Shown here one piece after another: positions 1 through 10,837 of a stretch of DNA of 64,000 nucleotides. The position numbers and the translations under genes were made by a program. This DNA comes from Heterobilharzia americana. Lineage: Eukaryota; Platyhelminthes; Trematoda; Strigeidida; Schistosomatidae. Location of the stretch: assembly GCA_944470555.2 (NCBI GenBank), contig OX104127.1:113736741-113800740 (forward strand), in the 5' to 3' direction. The notes below the pieces were generated by a model. That model made no database searches, had not been told where the DNA came from, and saw nothing but the letters and a program-made list of their open reading frames with translations. Position 1 is the first letter of the stretch. The number at the start of each line of letters is the position of its first letter.

Positions 1-255
1 TGAAGTGAAAGGATGTTTGGTATTTGTCGAGCGAAAAGCATGAGATACGGCTAGCCCTAGTGGGAAGTCCCAGGCTGGGCACTCGATGCTGTCCCAGCTA
101 AGGAGGTGCGGGCAGGTACTCGGGGTTTTCGGGCCTCCTCTGTTAGTATGAGTGCATGGCCTGTTGTGTGCACCACTTTCATGTATATCAGCCAAACTGG
201 AAGTCGATCGTATGTTCAGTGACATTGGGCTGACCTCGAACGGGTAAAGCTATAA
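1..255. other. GC-rich island at the window edge
   Basis: This stretch is clearly richer in G and C than the next several kilobases and has several CpG dinucleotides. I find no open reading frame of useful length and no splice-site pair. It could be the end of a repeat or a gene-proximal element cut by the window. Its identity is unknown. Confidence 0.4.
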
Positions 256-3200
256 AAATCAAAACTGACATTTTTGTGTAAGGTCAAAAATGAGTGGAGC
301 AATCATGAGTGCTATGATGCCCCTTTATTGAAGGTAGGCAAAGGTTAGTTGATAAAACAATCACCCGTTGGTGTGAAACAGGGTCAAAATCTACTGATTC
401 ACGAACAATAAACTGCTACTGCCTTAATAAGTAATAATTTCAAACTGGGAAGATTGTATTTATTATGTACAGGGTGAAATAAGTTTAAATGAAATATATG
501 ACTTAAATGCGATATTTCAATTGTTATAGGTTTCCTATGATATGTTCATTATTTTTATAGCTGCATTTTTTCATTATAATATAATCTTAATTTTCCTGGC
601 TATGAACCGTGGTAAAGGTAAGACAGGACAATCTCAGTACTCTACTTTACTGCTTATATTTTGAACCACTCACTAATATTTTAATGTTGTGCTGTGAACT
701 CCAAGACCTCACTAGAAACTACATTTACCTCATCTACTTCACAGAAATAATCGATGAATTATTTTATAACTAGTACTGTAAATTTCCTCGTGGTTACAGG
801 ATTATGATATATTTCATACTCTGATACAAACCACGTTTTCTGACTCTTTTTCGTCTTTGCAGTGTTAAGTTCTCCTGTGGTTTCATTTCAGGAGATAGCT
901 TCAATACATAGGTCATTCATTTTAGATAGAGACAGAAAGAGTATGAAAGTCACTCATTACTGAAACTAAGTAAACAACAATTCATTTCTATATAATGGGA
1001 ATCACATTGTGAAGTTAATGGTAAGTTCTTGGCAGTTTGTGGAAGAAAATTAAGTTACTCAGTAATAATGAGTAGAAGTAGCATGAAGTAAATGTTACCT
1101 GACTTCAAGTCCTTGATTTCACATAGCGCATTTCTCGAAGTGAAAACATGTTAACTAATATTTAACTGTGATAACTTAGGTAATTACTCAAATAAGCTTG
1201 AAGTCTAATACGAAATGTTTGATTTTAACTGGGTACTGAATGTTTTATCCAGTCACAACTTATCATCACAAAAATGAAAAGAAGTTTCATTCAACCTCAA
1301 TTCTTCAACTTTGACTCCATAAAACTTTCGCTAACACTTGTCTATCCTTAACAGATTTAGATTTAAACATTTCTTAAATCGCTTTCAAGAAAATGTTAGT
1401 CAGTCAACAGGTTCGGTGGTCAACATTTGTATTTTACAAAAGAGGCTTCTTCCGGACAAGTTTTCTGTGAAATCGGAGCTGGTGGATTTTGTGAGAAATA
1501 TGAGACATTTTATTGCAATCTTACTGATGTTTCAGACCACAGGAATTTCAGCTTTGTCACTAAATGATGGTGATTGGCTTTTTTGCTGAACCCCTTTCTT
1601 TCTGAAAGACGCGAAAACTGGATCTATGCTAAGGTTCTGACTGGACATCCGTTAACCTGAATGATAAGCTTTTAAAAATTTCATGGATAGCTAGGAATTC
1701 AGATCAATAATTCTACATTGTCATATTCAAACTTATGCCAACAAATATTAGTATAGAGGACAAAGAGCTATGCTATTTTAGTACCATATGATTTCGTACA
1801 TGTATCTCAAGAAGATGCTGCTTTGTCTATAATATGGTGTTTTCAATGTATAAGCTTTATTTTGCCTAGGAAACTAAGCTTATCCCTTTTAGTAAGTGTT
1901 TGGTGTACATAGTAATTTTTAAAATAATCCTATTAACTTTTAGGTACTTGTGATTTTTGATACACTTATTCTTTGTAGTAGTGTGATTTCCACGACTGGT
2001 TGGTCAGTTAAACACTAGTTGGTGAAGGGGTGGGGATGATCGCCCACCAAAAAGACCTTGTAGATGTTATTCTTCTTCTGCACTTACGAACAGTATTTAC
2101 ATAGGACTCACGGCAGTCTTTGTAGTGCTTGGAAATTTGTTTTATGCTTGTTAACCTATAGTTTTGCCTCGAGTGCTCTCCTGAAATATATATTTAGAGA
2201 TAAGAGACTGACATCTTTAAAACTCTTCAATGTATTTAATTTTCCGGTGTGGACCACTGAATAAGCAGTAAATCTTACCCATTATTCAAGACTGAAGTAA
2301 GGAAAAAATCACCAAAATAATCCACCCATAGTTTTTATTCGGTTATCATTATACCCTTCATTTTCGTATTCAGTTTGTCATCTTCGAAATCTGACTATAA
2401 TGATCCTCATTCTTCTATTCCATTTAAATATTCTCCTGGAGTGAATTATGTCGGAGTTTCTCAAATTCTGTCGAAAACTTCAACTCAAGTTTTGGCAACG
2501 TAAATCTATGAGGCACACAAGGATTAGAGATTTTGAGATTTAGTGCCACTTATTGTCCATAATTTTGATAATCTTTTTTACCTTAGACAATAGTCGTTCC
2601 GTTACTCATAATGCCAGGTGCTCAGACTAGAGTTATCCTCCCCACTTGAGGCTATACGTCATACTGTAACATACTGGGCATTGTAATATGCATCACTTGT
2701 TTTACCGTCTGACTTCCATTTTATTCCACAGAAATGGATAATTCATGTATGGATTGTATTGTATAATGACGATCGAAATCTGTTTTAAAAAGTCTGAATA
2801 TTTGACATTTTCTAGAAAACTTACTAGTCAACTAATTCGGTGAATTTACTGCACAAATTTAGAGAACCAGCCCACTCATACAATCTGTTCAGATATTAAA
2901 GCGTATTAGTCGAAAAGAAGACTTTTCAGCTTTCGCTAAGGATAAATGCCTTGTTGATAGTGTCTAGTATGAAAACATTTCTCAAGAGAAGATTGTAAGA
3001 AACCAATATTCTGTTGTATCATTAAGTTAGATAACCTAAGTAAATTGTTGATTGAAAATTTTTCTAACTAACCTTGAACAATGGTTATTTTTGGATTTGT
3101 GAGGAAGAATAGTGAAAACCAAGAATGAAGACATTATAAAGATACTTATGTTCTGAAGCACTAATCCGCTTAAGTTACAGGGATTAATTCATACTTTCTA

Positions 3201-3601
3201 CACTCAAAGACTGATATGTTTCATACTTTAAGGACAATTAGAACAATTAGGCAGACAATTCTCAGTATTTTAGAAAATTGACCTAACTATATGTTCAATA
3301 TGCAAAATAAATTCAAAGTAGTAATGCAAGAAAACTTTCTCTCACCAACTACAGAAGATTTCCCATTAATGTTGATGAAAATATAAAGAAAAACAAACAG
3401 AAGTGAGAATAAGCATGTTTATTCAAGAAAAAGAAAACTATTGATGTTAATGTGTAAATATATCCTGATAATAGCCTAAAGATCATATGACATCTGCATC
3501 ATTCAAGCCCAAGGTTTCTCATATTTAAGTACTATTCACCGCTTTTAGTTCCTGAGTATAAACTACTAAGCTGTTATCATTACCACGTTTCAATTAAGTC
3601 A
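256..3601. other. AT-rich non-coding stretch (probable intron or intergenic)
   Basis: Apart from one weak candidate exon (1355-1490) I see no coding signal, repeat or RNA gene here. Another good acceptor ends at 862, but the frame behind it closes after about 33 codons without a convincing donor. If the TBATA-like gene starts left of the window, this is intron sequence. Confidence 0.4.
1355..1490 (+). CDS. candidate internal exon, unrecognised
   Basis: The open frame follows a pyrimidine-rich acceptor (TATCCTTAACAG, ending at 1354) and stops at a GTGAGA donor at 1491. Read this way the exon enters in phase 2 and leaves in phase 0, so it could feed the phase-0 exon at 8201. The 45 encoded residues show no motif I recognise and no resemblance to the N-terminal part of TBATA proteins, so the link is inference only. 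A chance open frame in AT-rich DNA is a real alternative; the frame without splicing runs on only to 1589. Confidence 0.22.
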
Positions 3602-3945
3602 AAGGCCAGAAGGAATAAGCAACAAGGAACTCTGGGAACGAACCAACCAAGAACCTATCACCCAACAAATATGCAGAAGAAGAAAATGGAGATGTATTGG
3701 ACTGGACATACACTGAGAAGGCCGATTGGGGACATCACACAACAGGCCCTCATGTAAAATCCGAATGGGAAACGACCAGTTGGGTGTCCAATGTGAGGGT
3801 TACTTGGAGGAGGTAGTGTGAGAAAGAAATGAAAGCTTGTGAGCAGTCGTGGAGCGAGGTTGAAAAGACTGCAGAGAACAGAGTGCAGTGGAGGCGTGCT
3901 ACGGAATCCCTATTTTCCACTACGAACCCAAGGGAAAAATAATCA
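3602..3945 (+). mobile_element. RTE (SR2-like) retrotransposon, 5'-truncated 3' end
   Basis: About 340 bp match the C-terminal and 3' terminal part of the RTE copies elsewhere in the window (compare 26581-26975 and 30601-30960). Translation gives the conserved IGHTLRRP-type block and the terminal FPLRTQG segment, with several stops. It ends in an AATAATCATAATAA tail, so the element is plus-oriented and is a dead-on-arrival 5' truncation. Confidence 0.8.
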
Positions 3946-5080
3946 TAATAAATTAAGTCAATTTTTCTTCTTTCTTCACACTGGGATATTCTTCAGTCTT
4001 TATACGGTTTAAGTTTATAGCCTAAAGGGAAAGTACTTTAAAAACAAAGCATCTAGCCAGAGATCTTTTTAGACTATTTTCATTGAAATAATCAGTGTTT
4101 ATAAGCCGAGATTAATTTCTAAACAGAAATACTAAAGAATGCATCGAAATACATAGGGAATGCTATGTGTCTACATTTGCTTCAGAGTAATTGAGTGTGT
4201 TTTAGTGAATAAACCGATAGCATTATATATTTCGTCTATGTCAGGCTTCACACTAAATAACACATGTTCTCCTTTTTTTGAATGCTTAATCTTCAGAGTT
4301 AAAGATAAACCAGCCATATAGAACAACCTATAAATAGAATGGAACTGGATCTAGTTCATTTTCAGTCAGTGAAATAATTATATCAACTAAATTTTATCCC
4401 TAAGTTCTAATCTCTTTCTACTCATACTTAACATTCATTACGCTGAACTGAAGTCATTCCTATACAGTTTTATTACAATTTTTACAAACATGTTTAGGTT
4501 CCCTAATAATTAGCTAAGAACCACTATATCTTATTCTTTAGGTTTATTTGTATTGTATATATACAAAAACTAGGTGAATTTATAAAGCGAAATATAACCG
4601 TCACATTTGGTGATTGTTGACTTATCATTCTGTTGAAATTCTTTACAACGGAAAGAATGATCAAAGATTGATAAAGGTTATCCATCCTGAGTTCTCTTAA
4701 GAAACTCCAATAAATAAAGTAACAGCCAAATAATCATACCTGTGACTAGAACATTTTTACTTTTTCATTTTAAACAATCGTAAGTAAATAACTTTCAAGA
4801 TAGGCCAGTCTGTTTAACAATGGTATCACACTGATTTTATAATTAGTTAATATACTAATAATCGTCCTCTCTCAACGTAACCAGTCAGATTTCTCAATAG
4901 CTTATCAGTAATGCATATTTATACTAAAGAATATTATGCTTTTTTAATGAGGCATTAAACCACTCTGATGTAGTTCCTTCACCAGAAATTGTACATATCA
5001 ATCTTTTTTCATCACCTTCAAGTTTGAATTAATGTGTGAGTTCAGAAAAGAAGTTTGAATTGTAACTCTAGATTAGATAG
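3946..5080. other. AT-rich stretch without recognisable features
   Basis: I see no gene, RNA or clear repeat in this interval on either strand. It probably belongs to a large intron or to intergenic DNA. Confidence 0.35.
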
Positions 5081-5084
5081 TTTG

Positions 5085-5515
5085 TTTGATACACTTCTAT
5101 TTACTAAATGGTCTTTTGAGCACAACTCACTTCTCATATTCATGTAAGAGCATCTATATAACTTTAGAACTTCCTTTTTATAGTCCAATATTTCCTCATT
5201 CATTTTATTTTATTGGTTGTAAAATTTTCTCAATACCTAAAATATGTAATGAATTATTCTTGTTACACGTGTTAGGTGTCGACTCGATGAACAAAGATTT
5301 CGCAATCAATCTCCCCCTCCACTTAGCTATAGCATTTTTTATAACTGTCACTCTATCCAAATCTATAGAATGACTATGAGTCAGTGCATGCAGATTGATA
5401 ACCGTGTTTTCCTGTAAATCACTCATCTTGGCTATACCTATCATTCTATAGCTCGTTAAATATTTGTGCTCCGTTATCCTGTTTGACACCGATCGCCTAC
5501 TTAAACTCATGTACC
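5085..5515 (-). mobile_element. Penelope-like element fragment (GIY-YIG C-terminal end)
   Basis: The minus strand is open for 101 codons (5510-5205). It begins with a RRSVSNRITEHK block, as in the GIY-YIG endonuclease tail of Penelope-like elements. This is followed by the ALTHSHSIDLDRVTV block and a RLIAKSLFIESTPNTCN block, the conserved C-terminal part of that domain. The catalytic GIY-YIG start is missing. The DNA continues towards 5085 with sequence related to the element's terminal repeat. It is a truncated relic whose remaining frame has stayed open. Confidence 0.7.
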
Positions 5516-5944
5516 TATGTAAAGTAGCCCAATGAGATCAGTCAGGATAGCAAAGAACAAAGATTTGACGAAATATACCCCAACTCTTCTCATGATCGTA
5601 ACCTTTGTTGGTTGTCACAATGTAAAGAATCAGTTATATCAAAAGGCATCAACGGTCAACTTCAGACATTTCTGACAGATAGTTAGCCAAAGACTATCAA
5701 GTAATATCTTGAAAGCCTTCAACTTATGATGCGTAAGCAAGAAGATTATTGACAACTTGAATTTCCAATCAAGAGTCGCAATTGTTTACGGAACAAGCTA
5801 CACCTTTTCTTTATATTTAAACAGACAACAACAAACTAAGTTTTCATACAAATGAAATTCTAAATAAACAATGTTTAATATGCAACTGTAATTCATCGCC
5901 ATTTTCGGTAATGAAAGATGTCATGCCATAATAGTCCTAACTTG

Positions 5945-5946
<2 letters not shown>

Positions 5947-6015
<69 letters not shown>
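5947..6015. repeat. (AT)n microsatellite
   Basis: About 34 uninterrupted AT dinucleotides, followed by a short AGAGAGAG run. Confidence 0.95.
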
Positions 6016-6018
<3 letters not shown>

Positions 6019-6188
6019 AGAGAGATTGGAAGCGGGTCACCACTTAAGCAACACAAAAGAGCTGCTTACACAATATGTATAGGTGATTAGTTTCTTTGTT
6101 TCAGTTGGTTAAAATTTTAAGCGCTTAGACGTAAAGTACATGAAGCTTGTGCATACATGAAAACATATTTGAGTTATTTTCACTCTAG

Positions 6189-6249
6189 TACGGTCACGCG
6201 TCATATCCAGTATGTGAGATGTCTAGGCTCGTTCATGTCGCCCAATAAT
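6189..6249 (+). CDS. candidate small exon upstream of the TBATA-like gene
   Basis: A pyrimidine-rich acceptor (TTATTTTCACTCTAG) ends at 6188 and a GTAAGC donor starts at 6250. The 61-bp open segment enters in phase 2 and leaves in phase 0, which fits the exon at 8201. The 20 residues have no recognisable motif and do not resemble the conserved N-terminal region of TBATA proteins. Support is splice-site quality and phase only. Confidence 0.22.
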
Positions 6250-8200
6250 GTAAGCAATCCAAAAAACAGTTTTTTTTTGCATCTTATTTCGGTCAGTCAC
6301 TTTGTCAAAGCTGATTTCCTATTTATCCTAGCTCGAATCCTTTGATACACTTACTGACTATGACTGGGGTTGTAACTTAGATCACAGCTTGCAATATATT
6401 TCGAAAAACATTGATAAAATCACCATAAATGTGAAGTATACGTCTGGAAATAAAGTACCGCCAGCAGATTTGAAAATCAGAAGATAAATTTTCTTCAAAA
6501 TTGTCGTTTTTAAGTTCAAGTGAGCGTTTCGTGTCTGGAAAAATGATCCATTACACAAAACAAACACCTTCTAAGGTGAAAAACACAAAGAATGTCTTCA
6601 TATATCCACAGTCTTTTGAGTGGTTAATGAGCTTTACATCATCTTTCATGAAAACGCTTAAGGTTTTATGCTTTTTACCGTGCACTTCAATAACGTAAAT
6701 GTAGCTTCAACTACTTCTGCTCCATTTAAGATATAAACTAGTACCATTCTCATTATTAAAGTCATAAAAACTGACATCACGTCTCCGAATTTTTGTTAAC
6801 TGCATGAAAATATCATAGGTGAAATGTGAAACTTTTTAAGCATTTTAAGTTCCTAATCATAATAAATTTCTTAACTAACAGAACTTCATCAGTATCTAAG
6901 ATTGTATCAATACCTTAATTACTACCTCGTGCAGTGAATAAACCGTCAAATTATCTATTCTTGACTAAGAAAAGATGGATAAATATTCAAAAGTTGAATA
7001 GCATTATACATAATCATTGCAAACAAACTCAGTTGTTCAAATTCAGTGGTCTTCAATGATTTCCCAAATGATGATAGTCCGTAATGAATATCACCCTGAA
7101 TTCAATCAAATCCCCAAAAGCTTCCAAACTGAAGTAGTTGTAATTTACTGTGTAGTATGACTTGATCATATTACAGCACATCCATAGGTTTGAACAAATT
7201 CCTTCAAAACTTAATAGTTTATCGATCATTTCAAAGTTAAACGCCTCTGTATTAGCCAATCACAGTGATGTGAACAACAATCATTGAGAGTAACAATAAA
7301 GAACAGACATGTAAATTGATCCCTTTGATAAGTGTTTTTGCCTTAAAAATATGTGTACCCCCAACACTGCTCAAGCAACATAAGCATTAAATCTTCTACC
7401 TACTTCATGTGAGCTTAATTCATTCGCGCGTAGTCCCTTGAATCCTGATCATAAACTCATTTACTTCATGGACTTCTTGTTTTCTTCCCATTGTTGGTGA
7501 AATCAGTACAGTTTGTTCGTTCATGCACACAGACAACCTGAAGACTACATGAGCTCATGAGAATATGAAATTACAACTGTATCTAACAGGTGGTTATATC
7601 TACTGTCTTTAAGTGGTGTAAAGTTAGAAAATAGTACAACAAGGAGATGAACCGGTTAGTATGAAAAATGTGTGGTTTCAAGCGAGTGAGCACCAAGACT
7701 ATCCAAAAAAATCAATTGTGAAATAACTACCTTATTAAATGAATGACTTATTTCTAATTCAAAAATGTAAACAAAAAGGGATTATTTATTCCATCATGGA
7801 TTTTGTGTTGCGATAACATGAACTCTGTTCACACACATACAACTCTTGAATGCAATTTAGTTTGCTTAATGAATTTATGTAGCGTAGCAAGAAGACGATG
7901 ATTATCTGAAACATATTATAATTAAAAACTAAGTGATGATTGAGTTCTTGGTCTCGGGAATCTAGTTACTTTCGGTAAGTCGTTTGGTATCATAAATTGA
8001 ACAGAGTTAGTACGCACTGAGTGTGAATTCCCAAAAACCTGTATAAAGATAAACAACAATCAAAAAACAATATTACGGAAGACTACTGAACGACAGTGAC
8101 TAACCATCCCACTTTAATTCATAATTATATCACCTGAAATGATTCAAAAACCAATGAAATTTATCTTTATTCTGCATCCGTTATCCTTTCATTGCTCCAG
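6250..8200. other. probable intron sequence, no features
   Basis: AT-rich sequence immediately upstream of the exon at 8201. No coding or repeat signal was found, apart from the acceptor tract (TTATCCTTTCATTGCTCCAG) that ends at 8200. Confidence 0.4.
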
Positions 8201-8539
8201 TCAATATTATTCAAGACAGTCGAGTGTATTATGTCTGTCAGATGCAGTTCTTCCTTCATGTCTCCTTCTCTTTCTTTAGACCAGCTAAAAATACCACTGT
8301 GGGGTGATAACAGTTATGATCAACGCTTCGATCAAAATAGTACTGCTTCCAACAAAACTGGCTTTCATCACTTGTCAACAAACTTAAATGAAAACACTTC
8401 ATTTCAGAGGAATAGTCAGTCAGAAATGTGGAATAAGAATCAACCTTCCTCGAGTGAATTACTATATTCAAGAAATACTGGTCGTCTGTTGCCTCCATCT
8501 AACAACAACAGGTCTACTAGAGCACGTAACCAAACTTCT
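8201..8539 (+). CDS. TBATA/SPATIAL-like protein, internal exon (1 of 5 seen)
   Basis: This exon lies between the acceptor TTCATTGCTCCAG and the donor TCT|GTAAGT at 8540. It encodes 113 residues, phase 0 to phase 0. Most of it is Ser/Asn/Gln-rich and probably disordered. The last 30 residues contain LYSRNTGRLLPPS followed by a basic RSTRARNQ stretch. This matches the YSAETGRLIP segment and following Arg-rich stretch that I recall from vertebrate TBATA (thymus, brain and testes associated; Pfam SPATIAL), directly before its conserved helical region. Vertebrate TBATA is linked to testis and thymus, but its molecular role is poorly defined. Exons further upstream are not securely placed. The family call is from remembered motif similarity. 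Confidence 0.65.
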
Positions 8540-9449
8540 GTAAGTATTACAATTTAGTTTTTATTGTGAGGTATTTCTTGGCTGCCTAAATAAGTTACTT
8601 TTGATGGTACTTTTATAACTGACAGAGATTAATAACTGTCTGTGCTTTGACACTTTGCTATGGAAATACTATAGACAAATCGATAAACCTAGAAAAGCTG
8701 AAGCCTAGGTCATGAGTCTTTTTTGAATACAATATGGAAAAGATTCTAGTACAGAGAATGAAATGTTACGTCTCCAACCTATAAGTTGGAATCTTTTGTA
8801 AAATGCTTCATAAGATTACTTCTGATATGCTTCAACGATTCCAGTATTTAGATATGCTCTACATGTCACCAAAACTTAATCCAACCCACGAAATATAATA
8901 TGAATGAATACTACACTTCATATCTTTTCTTTTGCTATCCACTACCGCCTGGAACCCTTTAAATAATCCTTCTGTTAGTCTGTCTTCAAAACAAATTTTC
9001 TTCTGATCTTACTCTGAATTTTCAAGTATCGACTGCTCTGGATAAGATCATAAAGTGTAATTCAGTTTAATTGCCTTCTGTTTAAAATCAAGCGTCATTA
9101 TTTTTGTCACGGTAAATCAGGAATGAAGTCTATATTTTGCATGATGTTTATGCATAGGTACTGAGTTGTAGTGGTATGGTTTGTTTTCAGTGAGTACCAT
9201 ACTAGTAATCAGAGCAGTCATACCACAGGCTACATCATTTTGTCTTCCAAAAAAGTGTATTTGAGTTCTATGTTTCTGTTTTGCTTGAAGGAAACCTGTG
9301 ATAAGTATTTTAACAAGCTTTAGGCTACTTCATTCGATCATAATTGAAATCCTGTCTTGAAGATTTTCAGTAAGCCAATAAACTTATGTATCAGTTTTGA
9401 AAAAAACAGCTGTTAGACGGTTTAAGAAAGCTAACATGCAACTTTACAC

Positions 9450-9590
9450 TTAGGTTTGGCGCTTTTTGGCATTCATCAGTTAGATGCATCTGTAACTTCA
9501 AGGAAACATATGTTCCATCTGAGTTTCGAACCCATGTCACTCAGTGCTGCATTGAAAGACATCACTAACGAACTATTTAGAACAGAATGA
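9450..9590 (-). mobile_element. SINE relic (Sm-alpha-like)
   Basis: On the minus strand there is a tRNA B-box-like GGGTTCGAAACTC (around 9519-9531) followed downstream by CTGATGA at a hammerhead-like spacing. The stem II/GAAA part is lost. It reads as a decayed copy of the hammerhead SINE family seen at 19741-20141 and 27060-27440. Confidence 0.45.
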
Positions 9591-10194
9591 AATTGGCCTC
9601 TCCCCGTTAACCAGTCAGCGTAAGGACAAGCGTATTTCTGAGAATGAGCACCGAGAGTGTACTTATCAAAGAATCAACTTGAGATGAACGTTTAGGCAGC
9701 CCAAAGACAGTAGCAATGAATCCGCTTCAACCACAAAGATAGTAGGTCGTGGAAATGTTGACATGCAGTAAAACAGTTTTTCCGAATAAAAGAAAGCCTA
9801 TCACAAATATGTATTTTAACCAAGTTTCAATTGAGCAAATAGATAAGAGGAAACAAAGAAGCCTTTAAACTTGCTTGTACTTGTTAAAGGTAACCAACAA
9901 CAGTTGGCGATGAACAAACGAAAAGGCGTGACAATATGTCGGTGAAATCCAGAGTGGGTACTTACAGGCGAAAAGTTATCAACATATTCTTGAAGAAACA
10001 GACATTTTTAGTTAAATAAGATCATTAACATATTACTACTATAGACATGTCTACAAACTGCACCTACTATTTGTGTGGATAAAACCTTGAGTAATAATAA
10101 TAAATCCACCTGAAAACTTCATGAATACGTTGCTTAGCTAACCGATATAGACTTGAAGCATGCTAGAATAACGGACACGCACAAAAACTACCGT

Positions 10195-10300
10195 ATCAAG
10201 GCATTATGAATATATACTATAAACTGTTTCCGAAACGCCATCCAGTAAGTATTACCCTTTTACTGAGTGATGCAATTAAATAAACAAACAAAAATGGAAT
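10195..10300 (+). mobile_element. PLE terminal-repeat relic
   Basis: The order of motifs (CGAAACGCCATCCAGTAA, a TGATGCAATTAAATAAACAAA block, then ATGGAATTTTTCCC) matches the 3' terminal stretch of the PLE fragments at 15885-16040 and 19465-19560. No coding sequence remains. Confidence 0.45.
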
Positions 10301-10837
10301 TTTTCCCAACATGTATGACCAAATCAGCACAGTTGTTTAAGATAAGTCAGGCTGATAATCTATCTATCATTGAAGTCAGATATGTTGTTGCTTTCAATAC
10401 TTGAGAATCAACTTTTAAATATAGAGATTCATACCATGCACGAGAAACCCTCTTCTTAGTTATCGGGAATAATGCTGAAACAAGCCTTCTAGCTGGCCAT
10501 CTGAGAATGAGTTTTTTACATAGAGAAAGATTTTGACCAGTGAGGTCCATTAATTTTTAAACTACATTAGCTGCCGAAATGCAATAACCTTAGAGGACTA
10601 CATCCACATCAGATTTTACTTCACCACGAAATATTTTGCTTTTATTGGCAGTGTTTATGTGCTGGAATTGATAGGGCTCGGTAAGACATGTCTTCAACTT
10701 CTAAGAAAACTACACCCTACAGAAGACTTCAATATAGACTCCACAAGACAAACGTCGGGGCAGTAAAGTCTCTGACTTTTAGTCTTCTGTAAACAGTTAC
10801 CAAAATAATATCACCTAATTATAAACGAATACTCAAC

